Below are positions 9,893 to 19,387 of a stretch of 64,000 nt of DNA, in pieces. The stretch's first letter is position 1; every line of letters starts with the position of its first letter. Both the position numbers and the translations under genes were made by a program. The DNA is from Bryobacterales bacterium. GTDB taxonomy: Bacteria > Acidobacteriota > Terriglobia > Bryobacterales > Bryobacteraceae. A model generated the notes under the pieces. It was given only the letters and a program-made list of their open reading frames with translations, was not told the DNA's origin and searched no databases. The stretch spans positions 22,878 to 86,877 of the forward strand of contig PLRJ01000068.1 of assembly GCA_003163855.1 (NCBI GenBank), in the 5' to 3' direction.

Positions 9893-12322
9893 GTGCAGCC
9901 TGTCCGGCAAAGTCTTGCCACTCTAGTCGATGATTTCGAACGCCACGGAAACGATACCGCCATCGTTTCTACTCGTGGCGTGCGTGAACATCGCACCTCG
10001 TATCGCCAACTCGCGCACCTGTCGCGCCGTTTCGCGGCCGAACTCGTAAACCGCAATATCAACAAAGGCGACCGCGTCATCCTGTGGGGCGAAAACTCCG
10101 CCGAATGGGTTGCCGCTTTCTTCGGCTGCATCTTACGCGGCGTGTTGCCGGTGCCTTTAGACGCCGCCGGCAGCCTCGCTTTCGCCAAACGCGTCATGAC
10201 CGATGTTTCGCCGCGCCTCCTGGTTGGCGACGACCACAAACTCCAGCAAATTTCCGGTGAACGTCTTCCCTTCTCCCATTTCGAAACCGAGCTAACCTGG
10301 CAAACCGCGCAAGCTTTGTCAGGCCTGCAACCCTCCGACCCCTTACAAATCGTCTTCACCTCCGGAACCACCGGCGAACCCAAAGGCATCGTTCATACCC
10401 ACGGCAACGTTCTTGCCAGCCTCGAACCTATCGAGCGCGAAATGCAAAAGTATATGAAGTTCGAACGGCCCTTCCATCCCATCCGCATCCTGCATACATT
10501 GCCGCTAAGCCACGTCTTCGGTCAGTTCATGGGCCTGTGGACGCCGCCGTTGCTGGCCGCCGAGCTGCACTATGAGAACCGCCTGGTTGCGCATGAACTC
10601 GTCGCCCGCATCCATCGTCAGCGCATCTCGGTGCTGGCGGCCGTTCCCCGGGTGTTGGATCTGATGCAGGCCCACGCGCTGGAACACTTTCCCAATCTGC
10701 GCGCGCGCGTCGAAGCTGCATCCAACATGAACGCCTGGCAACGCTGGTGGCATTTCCGCGACGCTCACCGCGCGCTCGGCTTGAAGTTCTGGGCTTTCGT
10801 CTGCGGCGGCGCATCGCTGTCGCCCAACGGTGAACAGTTCTGGACGCGGCTGGGCTTCGTCGTCGTTCAAGGCTACGGCATGACCGAAACTACCGCGCTG
10901 GTGAGCCTCAATCACCCGTTCCATGCCGCCAGCGGAACCATTGGCCGCGTTCTTCCGGGCCGCGAAGTGAAGCTAAGTGACGACGGCGAGGTCCTGGTCC
11001 GCGGCAGCACCATCGCCAACGCAACCTGGCAGCGCGGCCAAATCGAGCAACAGGACTCGGAATGGCTCGCTACGGGCGATCTGGCCGAATTCGATGCCGC
11101 TGGCAATCTCAAATTTCGCGGGCGCAAGAAAGACGTTATCGTCACGGCCGCCGGTCTCAACATCTATCCGGAAGATCTCGAAGCCGCTCTAAACCGGCAG
11201 CCTGGAGTTAAAGCCAGCGCCGTCATCGAAGCCCAACAGGACACCGGTGCCGAGCCGCTGGCGATGTTACTACTCGCGCCTGATGCGGACGCGCCCTCCA
11301 TCGTCGCGGCCGCCAATGCCGAGCTAGCCGAATTTCAGCAACTGCGCCGCTGGCAAGTGTGGCCGCAAGCGGACTTCCCGCGCACCTCAACCGGCAAAAT
11401 TCTGAAGCGCGAATTAGCGCTGCAAAGCCACAAAGTCAGCAGCGGCGAAGAACTGAATCTCGACAGTCTGGGCCGCGTTGAACTGCAGGCGCAGGTGGAA
11501 CAGCAGTTCGGCGTAAGCCTTAGCGACGAAGCTCTGCAGACCGTTAGAACCCGCGCGGATGTGGATGCACTGGTCCGGCGAGGCGACGTGGCGCCGCCGC
11601 AGCAGCCGCATAGGTATCCCCATTGGCCCTGGAATCCGTTCATGCAGGCAGTCCGCGCGCTCTTCATTGAGATCGTAGCCATGCCCATTCTGCGTTTCCT
11701 CGCTAAGCCAAAGCTGCGACGCGTGCCAGCCGAATGGCCGCACGGCCCGGTGCTGATCGTCTGCAACCACATCACCTCGTACGATGCGCCTTTCGTGCTC
11801 TTCGCCCTGCCTTGGCATTTGCGTCACCGCGTCGCCATCGCCATGTCGGGCGAAATGATGCTCGATTACCGCCGTGGCCGCAATCAAGGCAACTGGTTTT
11901 TGAATCTGCTGGCGCCCATCGCTTATTTGCTTATTACAGGCCTGTTTAATGTTTTTCCTTTGCCGCGTTCCGCCGGATTCCGCGACAGCTTCCGGCACGC
12001 TGGCGAGGCCATTGACCGCGGCTACTGTGTTCTGGTCTTCCCCGAAGGCCATCGTTCTGAAGACGGCAAGCCACAGCCGTTTCGAGCCGGCTCGGGGCTC
12101 CTTTGGAAACAGCTGGGTACGGCTTCCCTGCCCGTGCGGATCGATGGTTTAGGCGAACTCAAGACCTCCGGCCGACGCTGGTTCCGCAGCGGCAAAATCT
12201 CCGTGACGGTGGGCGACCTGCTGGCGGCTGATACCGCCGCGAGTCCAGAGGAACTTACCGAGCGGCTGCGCGCGGCAGTATTTGGGGCCGAGAAACCAAG
12301 CCAATCTATAACGAAAACTTAG
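9893..12322 (+). CDS. Fused AMP-dependent acyl ligase, acyl carrier domain and PlsC-type acyltransferase
   Basis: 809 residues with three domains. Residues about 1-510 are an ANL-superfamily adenylating enzyme: P-loop TSGTTGEPKG, YGMTETT, TGDLAEFD, and a C-terminal catalytic lysine in TSTGKILKRE. Residues about 515-565 form a carrier-protein-like domain with a LDSLGRVEL phosphopantetheine-serine motif. Residues about 575-800 are a PlsC-like acyltransferase with a divergent N[HI]xxxxD block (CNHITSYDAPF) and FPEGHRSEDG. Such a protein could activate a fatty acid, load it on its own carrier and pass it to a lysophospholipid, as Aas does with an opposite domain order. The start is GTG, because the in-frame TAA at 9881 rules out anything upstream; a TAAGCT hexamer ends 6 nt before it. 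Confidence 0.85.
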   Translation: MQPVRQSLATLVDDFERHGNDTAIVSTRGVREHRTSYRQLAHLSRRFAAELVNRNINKGDRVILWGENSAEWVAAFFGCILRGVLPVPLDAAGSLAFAKRVMTDVSPRLLVGDDHKLQQISGERLPFSHFETELTWQTAQALSGLQPSDPLQIVFTSGTTGEPKGIVHTHGNVLASLEPIEREMQKYMKFERPFHPIRILHTLPLSHVFGQFMGLWTPPLLAAELHYENRLVAHELVARIHRQRISVLAAVPRVLDLMQAHALEHFPNLRARVEAASNMNAWQRWWHFRDAHRALGLKFWAFVCGGASLSPNGEQFWTRLGFVVVQGYGMTETTALVSLNHPFHAASGTIGRVLPGREVKLSDDGEVLVRGSTIANATWQRGQIEQQDSEWLATGDLAEFDAAGNLKFRGRKKDVIVTAAGLNIYPEDLEAALNRQPGVKASAVIEAQQDTGAEPLAMLLLAPDADAPSIVAAANAELAEFQQLRRWQVWPQADFPRTSTGKILKRELALQSHKVSSGEELNLDSLGRVELQAQVEQQFGVSLSDEALQTVRTRADVDALVRRGDVAPPQQPHRYPHWPWNPFMQAVRALFIEIVAMPILRFLAKPKLRRVPAEWPHGPVLIVCNHITSYDAPFVLFALPWHLRHRVAIAMSGEMMLDYRRGRNQGNWFLNLLAPIAYLLITGLFNVFPLPRSAGFRDSFRHAGEAIDRGYCVLVFPEGHRSEDGKPQPFRAGSGLLWKQLGTASLPVRIDGLGELKTSGRRWFRSGKISVTVGDLLAADTAASPEELTERLRAAVFGAEKPSQSITKT

Positions 12323-14050
<1,728 letters not shown>

Positions 14051-14060
14051 GGACAGGCTT

Positions 14061-14549
14061 TTAATCCTTCTGTTTCGACTCGCTCAACGTTCGGCGGAGA
14101 ATGGGGAGCGTCGCTAAGTCCTTGTCGCCGGCCAGCTTCTCTTTCAAATCGATCAAAGTCTCGAGCCGAAGTACGCGGATCGCTTGTTCATCCCCAATCC
14201 TCAACTGCCTCGATAGAGGCAACAATGACTCATAGCCTAGACGATCGCCGATGTTTGTAAGCAGGTCTAGCGGGCCGTATTTGGTTACCAAGTTCAAATG
14301 GCCGCTGCCCGTGAGATTGCTGACGTTTGGACGCAATTTACGGTCGGGCTGCATACGGAATATAGCGTCCAACGAATCCAAGGCCGACGATACTCTGTCG
14401 ATATTCGCCGGGGCTTGCGAGAAAACGATATCAACATCGAAGGTATGAACCGGAGCCCCCTGCAAAACGGCGGCAAGTCCACCAACGAGAATAAAGTCCA
14501 CGCGTTCTTCCATCAGTGAACGCAAAATGGCTAATAGACTAGATTCCAT
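14061..14549 (-). CDS. Nucleotidyltransferase-like protein (MNT/AbiEii-type fold)
   Basis: 162 residues. The N-terminal part has the nucleotidyltransferase pattern: FILVGGLAAVLQG, then TFDVDIVFS (D-x-D metal motif), a later hydrophobic strand GPLDLLTNIG, and a C-terminal helix LIDLKEKLAGDKDLATLPIL. These proteins transfer nucleotides to RNA or protein; many serve as toxins in type II/VII toxin-antitoxin pairs, others are housekeeping. The start ATG lies inside the end of an upstream small gene (11-nt overlap), so the two are translationally coupled. This arrangement suggests a two-gene module, but toxicity cannot be judged from sequence. Confidence 0.8.
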   Translation of the reverse strand: MESSLLAILRSLMEERVDFILVGGLAAVLQGAPVHTFDVDIVFSQAPANIDRVSSALDSLDAIFRMQPDRKLRPNVSNLTGSGHLNLVTKYGPLDLLTNIGDRLGYESLLPLSRQLRIGDEQAIRVLRLETLIDLKEKLAGDKDLATLPILRRTLSESKQKD

Positions 14550-14712
14550 TCAGGTCTTGAATCGCCCGAATTTCGTTGATCCTCTTATCCAAAAACCGCA
14601 GACGCTCTTCGGGGGTTAATGACAGCATCCAGCGAATCAGCGTCAGGTCGACGCCTTCGGCATCATAGTCATCCAGCTTTCCACCCGCCTCATCCTCTTC
14701 CTCAATGTTCAA
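14539..14712 (-). CDS. Small acidic partner of the nucleotidyltransferase
   Basis: 57 residues from a TTG start at 14712, directly after the ispG stop codon (14715). The frame is closed upstream by a stop at 14724-14722, and a GAGGT-like ribosome site precedes the TTG. The N-terminus is acidic (IEEEDEAGGKLDDYDAEG), followed by DLTLIRWMLSLTPEERL and a helix ending RINEIRAIQDL. A TPEERL motif with a preceding WML segment is common in small proteins encoded just before nucleotidyltransferases in acidobacterial and related genomes. It overlaps the nucleotidyltransferase by 11 nt. An antitoxin or chaperone-like role is inference from position. Confidence 0.65.
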   Translation of the reverse strand: MNIEEEDEAGGKLDDYDAEGVDLTLIRWMLSLTPEERLRFLDKRINEIRAIQDLNGI

Positions 14713-14714
14713 AC

Positions 14715-15956
14715 TCAGACCTCAACCGTCTCCAGTTTCACCTGCGCGTAGCGGCCCGCTACGTAGCTATCGAGCAAATCGCGAAATTCGGCGACAATAT
14801 GATCGCCGCGCAGCGTTGTCGCCAGCTTGCCATCGATATAAACCGGCGCCACCGGGCTTTCAAACGTCCCTGGCAGCGAAATCCCGATATCGGCGTGCTT
14901 CGATTCGCCGGGCCCATTCACGATGCAGCCCATCACCGCCACCTTCATCTCTTCCACGCCGGTGTACTTCTCACGCCACACCACCATCTGCTCGCGCAGA
15001 TAGTTCTGAATCTGGTCGGCCATGTCCTGGAAAAAGGTGCTGGTGGTGCGGCCGCAACCGGGGCACGCTGCTACTTGCGGCGTGAAACTGCGCAGGTTCA
15101 ACGCTTGCAGCACCTGCTGCGAAACAATCACTTCCTCGGTGCGGTCGCCGTTAGGCAGGGGTGTCAGCGAAGCACGGATTGTATCGCCAATTCCCTGCTG
15201 CAGCAGTACGGAAAGCGCAGCCGTCGTCGCCACAACTCCCTTTGATCCCAGTCCCGCTTCGGTCAGTCCCACATGCAGCGCATAGTCGCAGCGGGCAGCG
15301 AGTTTCTCATACACGTCCACCACGTCTTGAACATTGCTTACCTTGGCGCTGAGAATGATTTTGTCGCGGCCCAATCCATGCCGCTCCGCTGCCGCCGCGC
15401 TGCGCAGCGCACTTTCGACAATCGCCCGGCGCGTTACTTCCATCGCGTCCAGCGGTTCGGCCAGCTTGTTGTTGTCATCCATCATCTGGGTCAGCAGGAC
15501 AGAATCCAGCGATCCCCAGTTGACGCCGATGCGCACGGGCTTGTCGTACTCGACAGCCGCTTCGATCATGACGCGAAAGTTGTCGTCGACTTTCCGGCCG
15601 ATGTTCACATTACCAGGATTGATGCGGTACTTCGCCAAAGCTCGCGCGCATTCGGGATACTTCTTCAGCAGGAGATGCCCGTTGTAATGGAAGTCGCCAA
15701 TAATGGGCACCGTGACGCCGAACGACCGCAGGGTTTGCACGATGGTCGGGACTGCCTGCGCGGCTTCGTCGGTATTGACCGTGACTCGGACCAGTTCGGA
15801 ACCGGCGCGCGCCAGCGCCATAATCTGGTTAACTGTGGATGCTGAGTCCGCCGTGTCGGTGTTCGTCATGGACTGCACCACGATAGGATGACCACCGCCG
15901 ACCATGACTCCTCCGACGTTGACACCGACTGACTTACGACGAGCTAGAACTGGCAT
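14715..15956 (-). CDS. ispG: 4-hydroxy-3-methylbut-2-enyl diphosphate synthase IspG
   Basis: 413 residues, the usual bacterial length (no plant-type insert). It converts methylerythritol cyclodiphosphate to HMBPP in the MEP isoprenoid pathway using a [4Fe-4S] cluster. Evidence: the N-terminal TIM-barrel signature [38 protein letters not shown], and the C-terminal cluster residues CPGCGR and GCIVNGPGE with the ligand glutamate. A TAAAAT hexamer lies 9 nt before the ATG, giving a leader of only a few nucleotides. The small partner gene and the nucleotidyltransferase follow without a gap and may be cotranscribed. Confidence 0.97.
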   Translation of the reverse strand: MPVLARRKSVGVNVGGVMVGGGHPIVVQSMTNTDTADSASTVNQIMALARAGSELVRVTVNTDEAAQAVPTIVQTLRSFGVTVPIIGDFHYNGHLLLKKYPECARALAKYRINPGNVNIGRKVDDNFRVMIEAAVEYDKPVRIGVNWGSLDSVLLTQMMDDNNKLAEPLDAMEVTRRAIVESALRSAAAAERHGLGRDKIILSAKVSNVQDVVDVYEKLAARCDYALHVGLTEAGLGSKGVVATTAALSVLLQQGIGDTIRASLTPLPNGDRTEEVIVSQQVLQALNLRSFTPQVAACPGCGRTTSTFFQDMADQIQNYLREQMVVWREKYTGVEEMKVAVMGCIVNGPGESKHADIGISLPGTFESPVAPVYIDGKLATTLRGDHIVAEFRDLLDSYVAGRYAQVKLETVEV

Positions 15957-15995
15957 TAGGACTTCATTTTAACAACCTTCCGCCAGCCGCAAATA

Positions 15996-16034
15996 AGTAC
16001 TGTTATGGCGCTGAGATTGAGGCTGAACAGTACT
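15996..16034. repeat. Perfect 9-nt inverted repeat between divergent genes
   Basis: AGTACTGTT at 15996-16004 and its exact reverse complement AACAGTACT at 16026-16034, separated by 21 nt, between ispG and the sedolisin-like gene, which are divergently transcribed. It lies upstream of the TATAGT box of the protease gene. It could be a two-half-site operator or an RNA hairpin. Confidence 0.5.
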
Positions 16035-16064
16035 ACCGGACCTACTACCTAACGCTTAATTTGT

Positions 16065-16070
16065 TATAGT
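16065..16070 (+). promoter_or_regulatory. Probable -10 box for the sedolisin-like gene
   Basis: TATAGT 37 nt before the ATG; the mRNA would start near 16077 and contain an AGGAAAAAGAGGA ribosome site. No clear -35 is seen. Confidence 0.4.
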
Positions 16071-16106
16071 CCATTTACCTACGTAGCTAATAGGAAAAAG
16101 AGGACT

Positions 16107-17372
16107 ATGAAGCGATCTAAGCACTTAAAGATAGCGGCAGCATCGGCAGTATTACTGCTATTCACCTTGCCCGCATCTTCCCAAATAAAGAACAGAATTC
16201 ATATCACGATTCCGGCCTCGAGCACGGAAATCACGAGTGATATCGGGCTAAACGCGCACACCAGCATCCAGATGGCGTTGACCCCGCACCAACTGAATGG
16301 CGCAACAGCCCAACCTGCTGAATTGCCCCCATTTGCCGGCTATTTGTTTGAGACTCCAGCGTCTGCCGCCTGTGTCTACCACCTTGCGTCGCCGCGCGTT
16401 CCCGGATGTAACCCGAATCTGACCACGGTCGATGTGACGGGAGGCAGCAAAGCCATCGCAATTGTCGATGCCTATGACGATCCGAATGCCGCTGCGGACC
16501 TCGCCTTTTTTTCGGCCCAATTCGGCTTGCCCAAACCGAACTTTAGCGTAGTTTACGCCTCTACCAAACCAGCTATCGATCCAACCGGCGGATGGGAAGT
16601 AGAAGAGTCTCTCGACATCGAGTGGGCGCATGCGATGGCGCCGAGCGCAAAGATCTTTCTGGTCGAAGCCAAAACCAATAGCTTTGCCAACTTGTTGGCG
16701 GCCGTTCAGGTGGCCAGCGAGATTGTCGCCTTTGCCGGCGGCGGTGAAGTTTCAATGAGTTGGGGCGGCAGCGAGTTTGCACAGGAGACCGAATACGATT
16801 CGTACTTCACTACTCCGGGCGTGGTGTATACCGCGTCGGCTGGCGATTCTCCTGGTGTCATCTGGCCCGGTGCTTCGCCTAACGTTGTGGCAGCAGGCGG
16901 CACCAGTCTCTCCCGTGACCTGCTGACGGGCATGCTCATAAGTGAGAACACCTGGCAGGATGCGGGTAGCGGCTTCAGTGATTTTGAATCGCGCCCTAAG
17001 TTCCAAAAGTCCATCGAGAGCATTGTAGGACCTTCCCGCGGAGTTCCCGATATGTCTTTCGATTCAAACCCGAATACTGGGGTGTGGGTCTGGGATAGCA
17101 ACCCCATTCCAACCGCAGCAGACGCGGGCTGGTATGTTGTGGGTGGAACCAGCGTCGCCGCTCCGTCGCTGGCCGGCATCATCAACCTTTCAGGTCAGTT
17201 CAGCGCAACCAGTAAGGATGAAAACACCCTCATCTACAAAAGCGCCGCTGCCGGGGTTGGCTTTAAAGACGTCACGTACGGGAACTGCGGTCTCAACATT
17301 TCTGAGTTCACCATGCCCGGCTGGGATTTCTGCACCGGTGTCGGCAGTCCTCGCGGATTGAACGGTAAATAG
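16107..17372 (+). CDS. Secreted sedolisin-like serine-carboxyl peptidase (S53)
   Basis: 421 residues with a signal peptide (KHLKIAAASAVLLLFTLPASS). The catalytic domain begins near residue 110 (AIAIVDAYDDPNAAADL). It shows the Glu and Asp of the S53 triad in EVEESLDIEWAHAMAP, the oxyanion-region SAGDSP, and the serine in GGTSVAAPSLAG. A C-terminal calcium-site-like region follows (FKDVTYGNCG...GWDFCTGVGSP). These enzymes cleave proteins at acidic pH outside the cell. The propeptide is short compared with kumamolisin, so maturation may differ. A strong purine-rich ribosome site precedes the ATG. The next gene is convergent and ends 4 nt away. Confidence 0.85.
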   Translation: MKRSKHLKIAAASAVLLLFTLPASSQIKNRIHITIPASSTEITSDIGLNAHTSIQMALTPHQLNGATAQPAELPPFAGYLFETPASAACVYHLASPRVPGCNPNLTTVDVTGGSKAIAIVDAYDDPNAAADLAFFSAQFGLPKPNFSVVYASTKPAIDPTGGWEVEESLDIEWAHAMAPSAKIFLVEAKTNSFANLLAAVQVASEIVAFAGGGEVSMSWGGSEFAQETEYDSYFTTPGVVYTASAGDSPGVIWPGASPNVVAAGGTSLSRDLLTGMLISENTWQDAGSGFSDFESRPKFQKSIESIVGPSRGVPDMSFDSNPNTGVWVWDSNPIPTAADAGWYVVGGTSVAAPSLAGIINLSGQFSATSKDENTLIYKSAAAGVGFKDVTYGNCGLNISEFTMPGWDFCTGVGSPRGLNGK

Positions 17373-17376
17373 CAGT

Positions 17377-17976
17377 TCAGTAGAGCAACGGCCCGGCCTC
17401 CGCATCCACACTGGCAAGAAATGCCGCCAGTGCTTGCATGCGGGGCCGGGCAAGTTCTTGAGTCTCTGGTAGTTTAATTTTCGGAGGCAGATCTGCCAAC
17501 GCCTGCCGCAGCGACTGTGCCGCGGAGGTAAAGTCTGCAAAGCGCGTATCGCGCCCTACCTTACAGACAGTCCGCAAAATCCCAACCGCTCCGAGTTGCT
17601 CCAGGATATCGGCATCGCGAAGAATGGTTCCTTCCAGGGTTTGCGGTTCATAAGCCGGCTGATGCGTGCGGATAGCTTCCACCACGGCGGGAATTTTATG
17701 CGCCGGGAATCCCATGGCCGCCAGCAGATCGGGCGTTTTCTCCATCGCGTAACTGGTGTTGTTCCATCGCTTCAATTGCTCAAGATCTTCCGGCCTGTGA
17801 CCCGTGAAAACACCAAGGTCGTGAAGCCACACGGCGGCATAAACAACGTCCTCGTCGTATTCCATAGCTCGGCCAATCTGTTGCGTTAGCGCATAGAGAC
17901 GTGGCTGGTGCCCGAATTTTTCGCGCGGTTTTGCCTGTGCTTCGATGTAGTCGGCGAGCGTTTGTCGAAATGACAT
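17377..17976 (-). CDS. HD-domain phosphohydrolase
   Basis: 199 residues. HD metal motif: an H in KFGHQPRLYALT, HD in AAVWLHDLGVFTGH, H in IRTHQP, and D in LRDADILEQLG, matching the H...HD...D arrangement of HD hydrolases. The conserved ILRDADILEQLGAVGI phrase is typical of the short cytosolic HD family of unknown substrate (often called HDIG-domain proteins). It starts 6 nt after the DUF2961 gene on the same strand, so the two are probably cotranscribed. The substrate is not deducible. Confidence 0.85.
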   Translation of the reverse strand: MSFRQTLADYIEAQAKPREKFGHQPRLYALTQQIGRAMEYDEDVVYAAVWLHDLGVFTGHRPEDLEQLKRWNNTSYAMEKTPDLLAAMGFPAHKIPAVVEAIRTHQPAYEPQTLEGTILRDADILEQLGAVGILRTVCKVGRDTRFADFTSAAQSLRQALADLPPKIKLPETQELARPRMQALAAFLASVDAEAGPLLY

Positions 17977-17982
17977 AGCGGC

Positions 17983-19101
17983 CTACAGCTTGATTCCCGG
18001 CCAGCGCCGGTCAACCGTGGCTAGCGGGGGAAAATCGGTCGCGGGTTCCGTCTGATACCAATAGCCGACCGAGTAGAAACAATCGGCCCTGTCATTAGCA
18101 TGACCGTGCTCAATGGTGTGCTTCAAGTAAGAAGTAAAAGCGACCGGATTGTCGGCGTGCCATCGATAGACGCAATAGCGCCCGCCCGCCAGTTCACCGG
18201 TAGTCGATATGAACGGCGCGCCATTGTATAGATGGGCAAACGGAATACTCGCGAAGTCCCAGGCGCCGCAGATGTAGTCCTCGGTGCCTGTGCCCGTGAT
18301 GGCTGGGGATGCCGGATCGTCAATAAAGATCATCTCGTCGCCTTCTCCGAACCAGCCATCGTGATTCTGCACGACGCCCAGCGTTACACCCATCATGTGA
18401 CCGCGTCCGCGTGTCTCAAAGAACACGTAGTTGTTGGCTCCGTCTTTGTTGATCTCGGCTTGCCCGTCAGGCGGCTTAATGGCCTGGTTCGGCGCCGCCT
18501 GCCGGTATTGCGCATGAAAGTAAAGCGCGTTGTCCGGCAGCGAGGGAACAAGTTGATAATCGATGTTGGAATAAAACGAATCTACCGGCTGACTGCCCTG
18601 GTTAGTAACCGTTATGCGCGCCGAGCGTTTGAATGGCATCGCAAAATAACAGTTCAGCGCCTTCACCGACGAGCAGTTCAAGAATGCCGATTGATAGGTG
18701 AAGTACTCACCGAGGTTGAGACCGAAAAAGTCTCCAATAGGAACTTCGACACTAGGCTTCGCCGCACCGTCCCAAAAGATGGATAGCACTAATTCTTTCA
18801 AGTGATGCCGGCTGCGCGCATTGATGGTAAACCAGATGTGCGTGACGATGCCCGGGCCCGTAGCTTGAAAAACCTGTAGTGTCTCGCCCGGCGAGATATG
18901 CCAGAAATCGCGGTTACCTCCCGTTGTATCGAAGCTCGATTGCTTCAGAGTTTTGTAATTCTGCAACAGCGCGTAACTGGGAAGAGCAGGCGGCGTGATG
19001 TTAGTAGACGCGGTTTGCGCTACTGCCTGGCCGGAAGCAAGCAGAGCAGCAGCTCCGGGTAACGAGGTGATGAAGTTTCGTCGACGAGGCGAATCGAACA
19101 T
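17983..19101 (-). CDS. DUF2961 protein, probable secreted glycoside-related hydrolase
   Basis: 372 residues from the ATG at 19101 (an upstream ATG at 19113 is inside the -10 box and less likely). An RRRNFITSLPGAAALLAS segment looks like a Tat-type export signal. The body matches DUF2961: ETLQVFQATGPGIVTHIWFT, LVLSIFWDGAAKPSVEVPIGDFFG, SYLKHTIEHGHANDRADCFYSVGYWYQ. Members are double jelly-roll proteins, some shown to be glycoside hydrolases acting on fructose- or arabinose-containing glycans; the substrate here is unknown. It is followed by the HD gene. Confidence 0.88.
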   Translation of the reverse strand: MFDSPRRRNFITSLPGAAALLASGQAVAQTASTNITPPALPSYALLQNYKTLKQSSFDTTGGNRDFWHISPGETLQVFQATGPGIVTHIWFTINARSRHHLKELVLSIFWDGAAKPSVEVPIGDFFGLNLGEYFTYQSAFLNCSSVKALNCYFAMPFKRSARITVTNQGSQPVDSFYSNIDYQLVPSLPDNALYFHAQYRQAAPNQAIKPPDGQAEINKDGANNYVFFETRGRGHMMGVTLGVVQNHDGWFGEGDEMIFIDDPASPAITGTGTEDYICGAWDFASIPFAHLYNGAPFISTTGELAGGRYCVYRWHADNPVAFTSYLKHTIEHGHANDRADCFYSVGYWYQTEPATDFPPLATVDRRWPGIKL

Positions 19102-19108
19102 GCCGACT

Positions 19109-19114
19109 ATCATA
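19109..19114 (-). promoter_or_regulatory. -10-like TATGAT before the DUF2961 start
   Basis: On the minus strand TATGAT is followed by 7 nt and ATG at 19101; no ribosome site exists between, so the transcript would be leaderless. It overlaps the upstream ATG at 19113. Confidence 0.45.
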
Positions 19115-19387
19115 CGACCTGAACTTCTTAGTATGTGAGTTGGTTTATGTTGAGGGCCCGACGGGTTCGGACCCTCAACCTCGGAGGTAAGGACAACGAC
19201 ACGGATGTGCCGCTGTGCCTTTGATTAGGTTAACTATAACTTGGCATGCGCCTGAACTACAAGCCTTGGTTGACGAAAAATCATCCTAAAGTTGAGGCAT
19301 TGGCCCCGGTAAACACCTCTTAGTTTTGAGAGGCGGGTCGATCTCGCCCTTTGGTTCTATGACTCCAGTACTTTTGTTAGGCCGATG
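19115..19387. other. Intergenic region with tRNA-arm-like hairpins
   Basis: No gene seen in 273 nt. GTTGAGGG 19149-19156 pairs with CCCTCAAC 19172-19179 and encloses GGGTTCGGACCC, which resembles a tRNA T-arm; farther on, GGCGGGTCGATCTCGCC is a second T-arm-like piece. No acceptor stem, D-arm or anticodon arm can be fitted to either, so these are at most decayed tRNA remnants. Confidence 0.3.
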
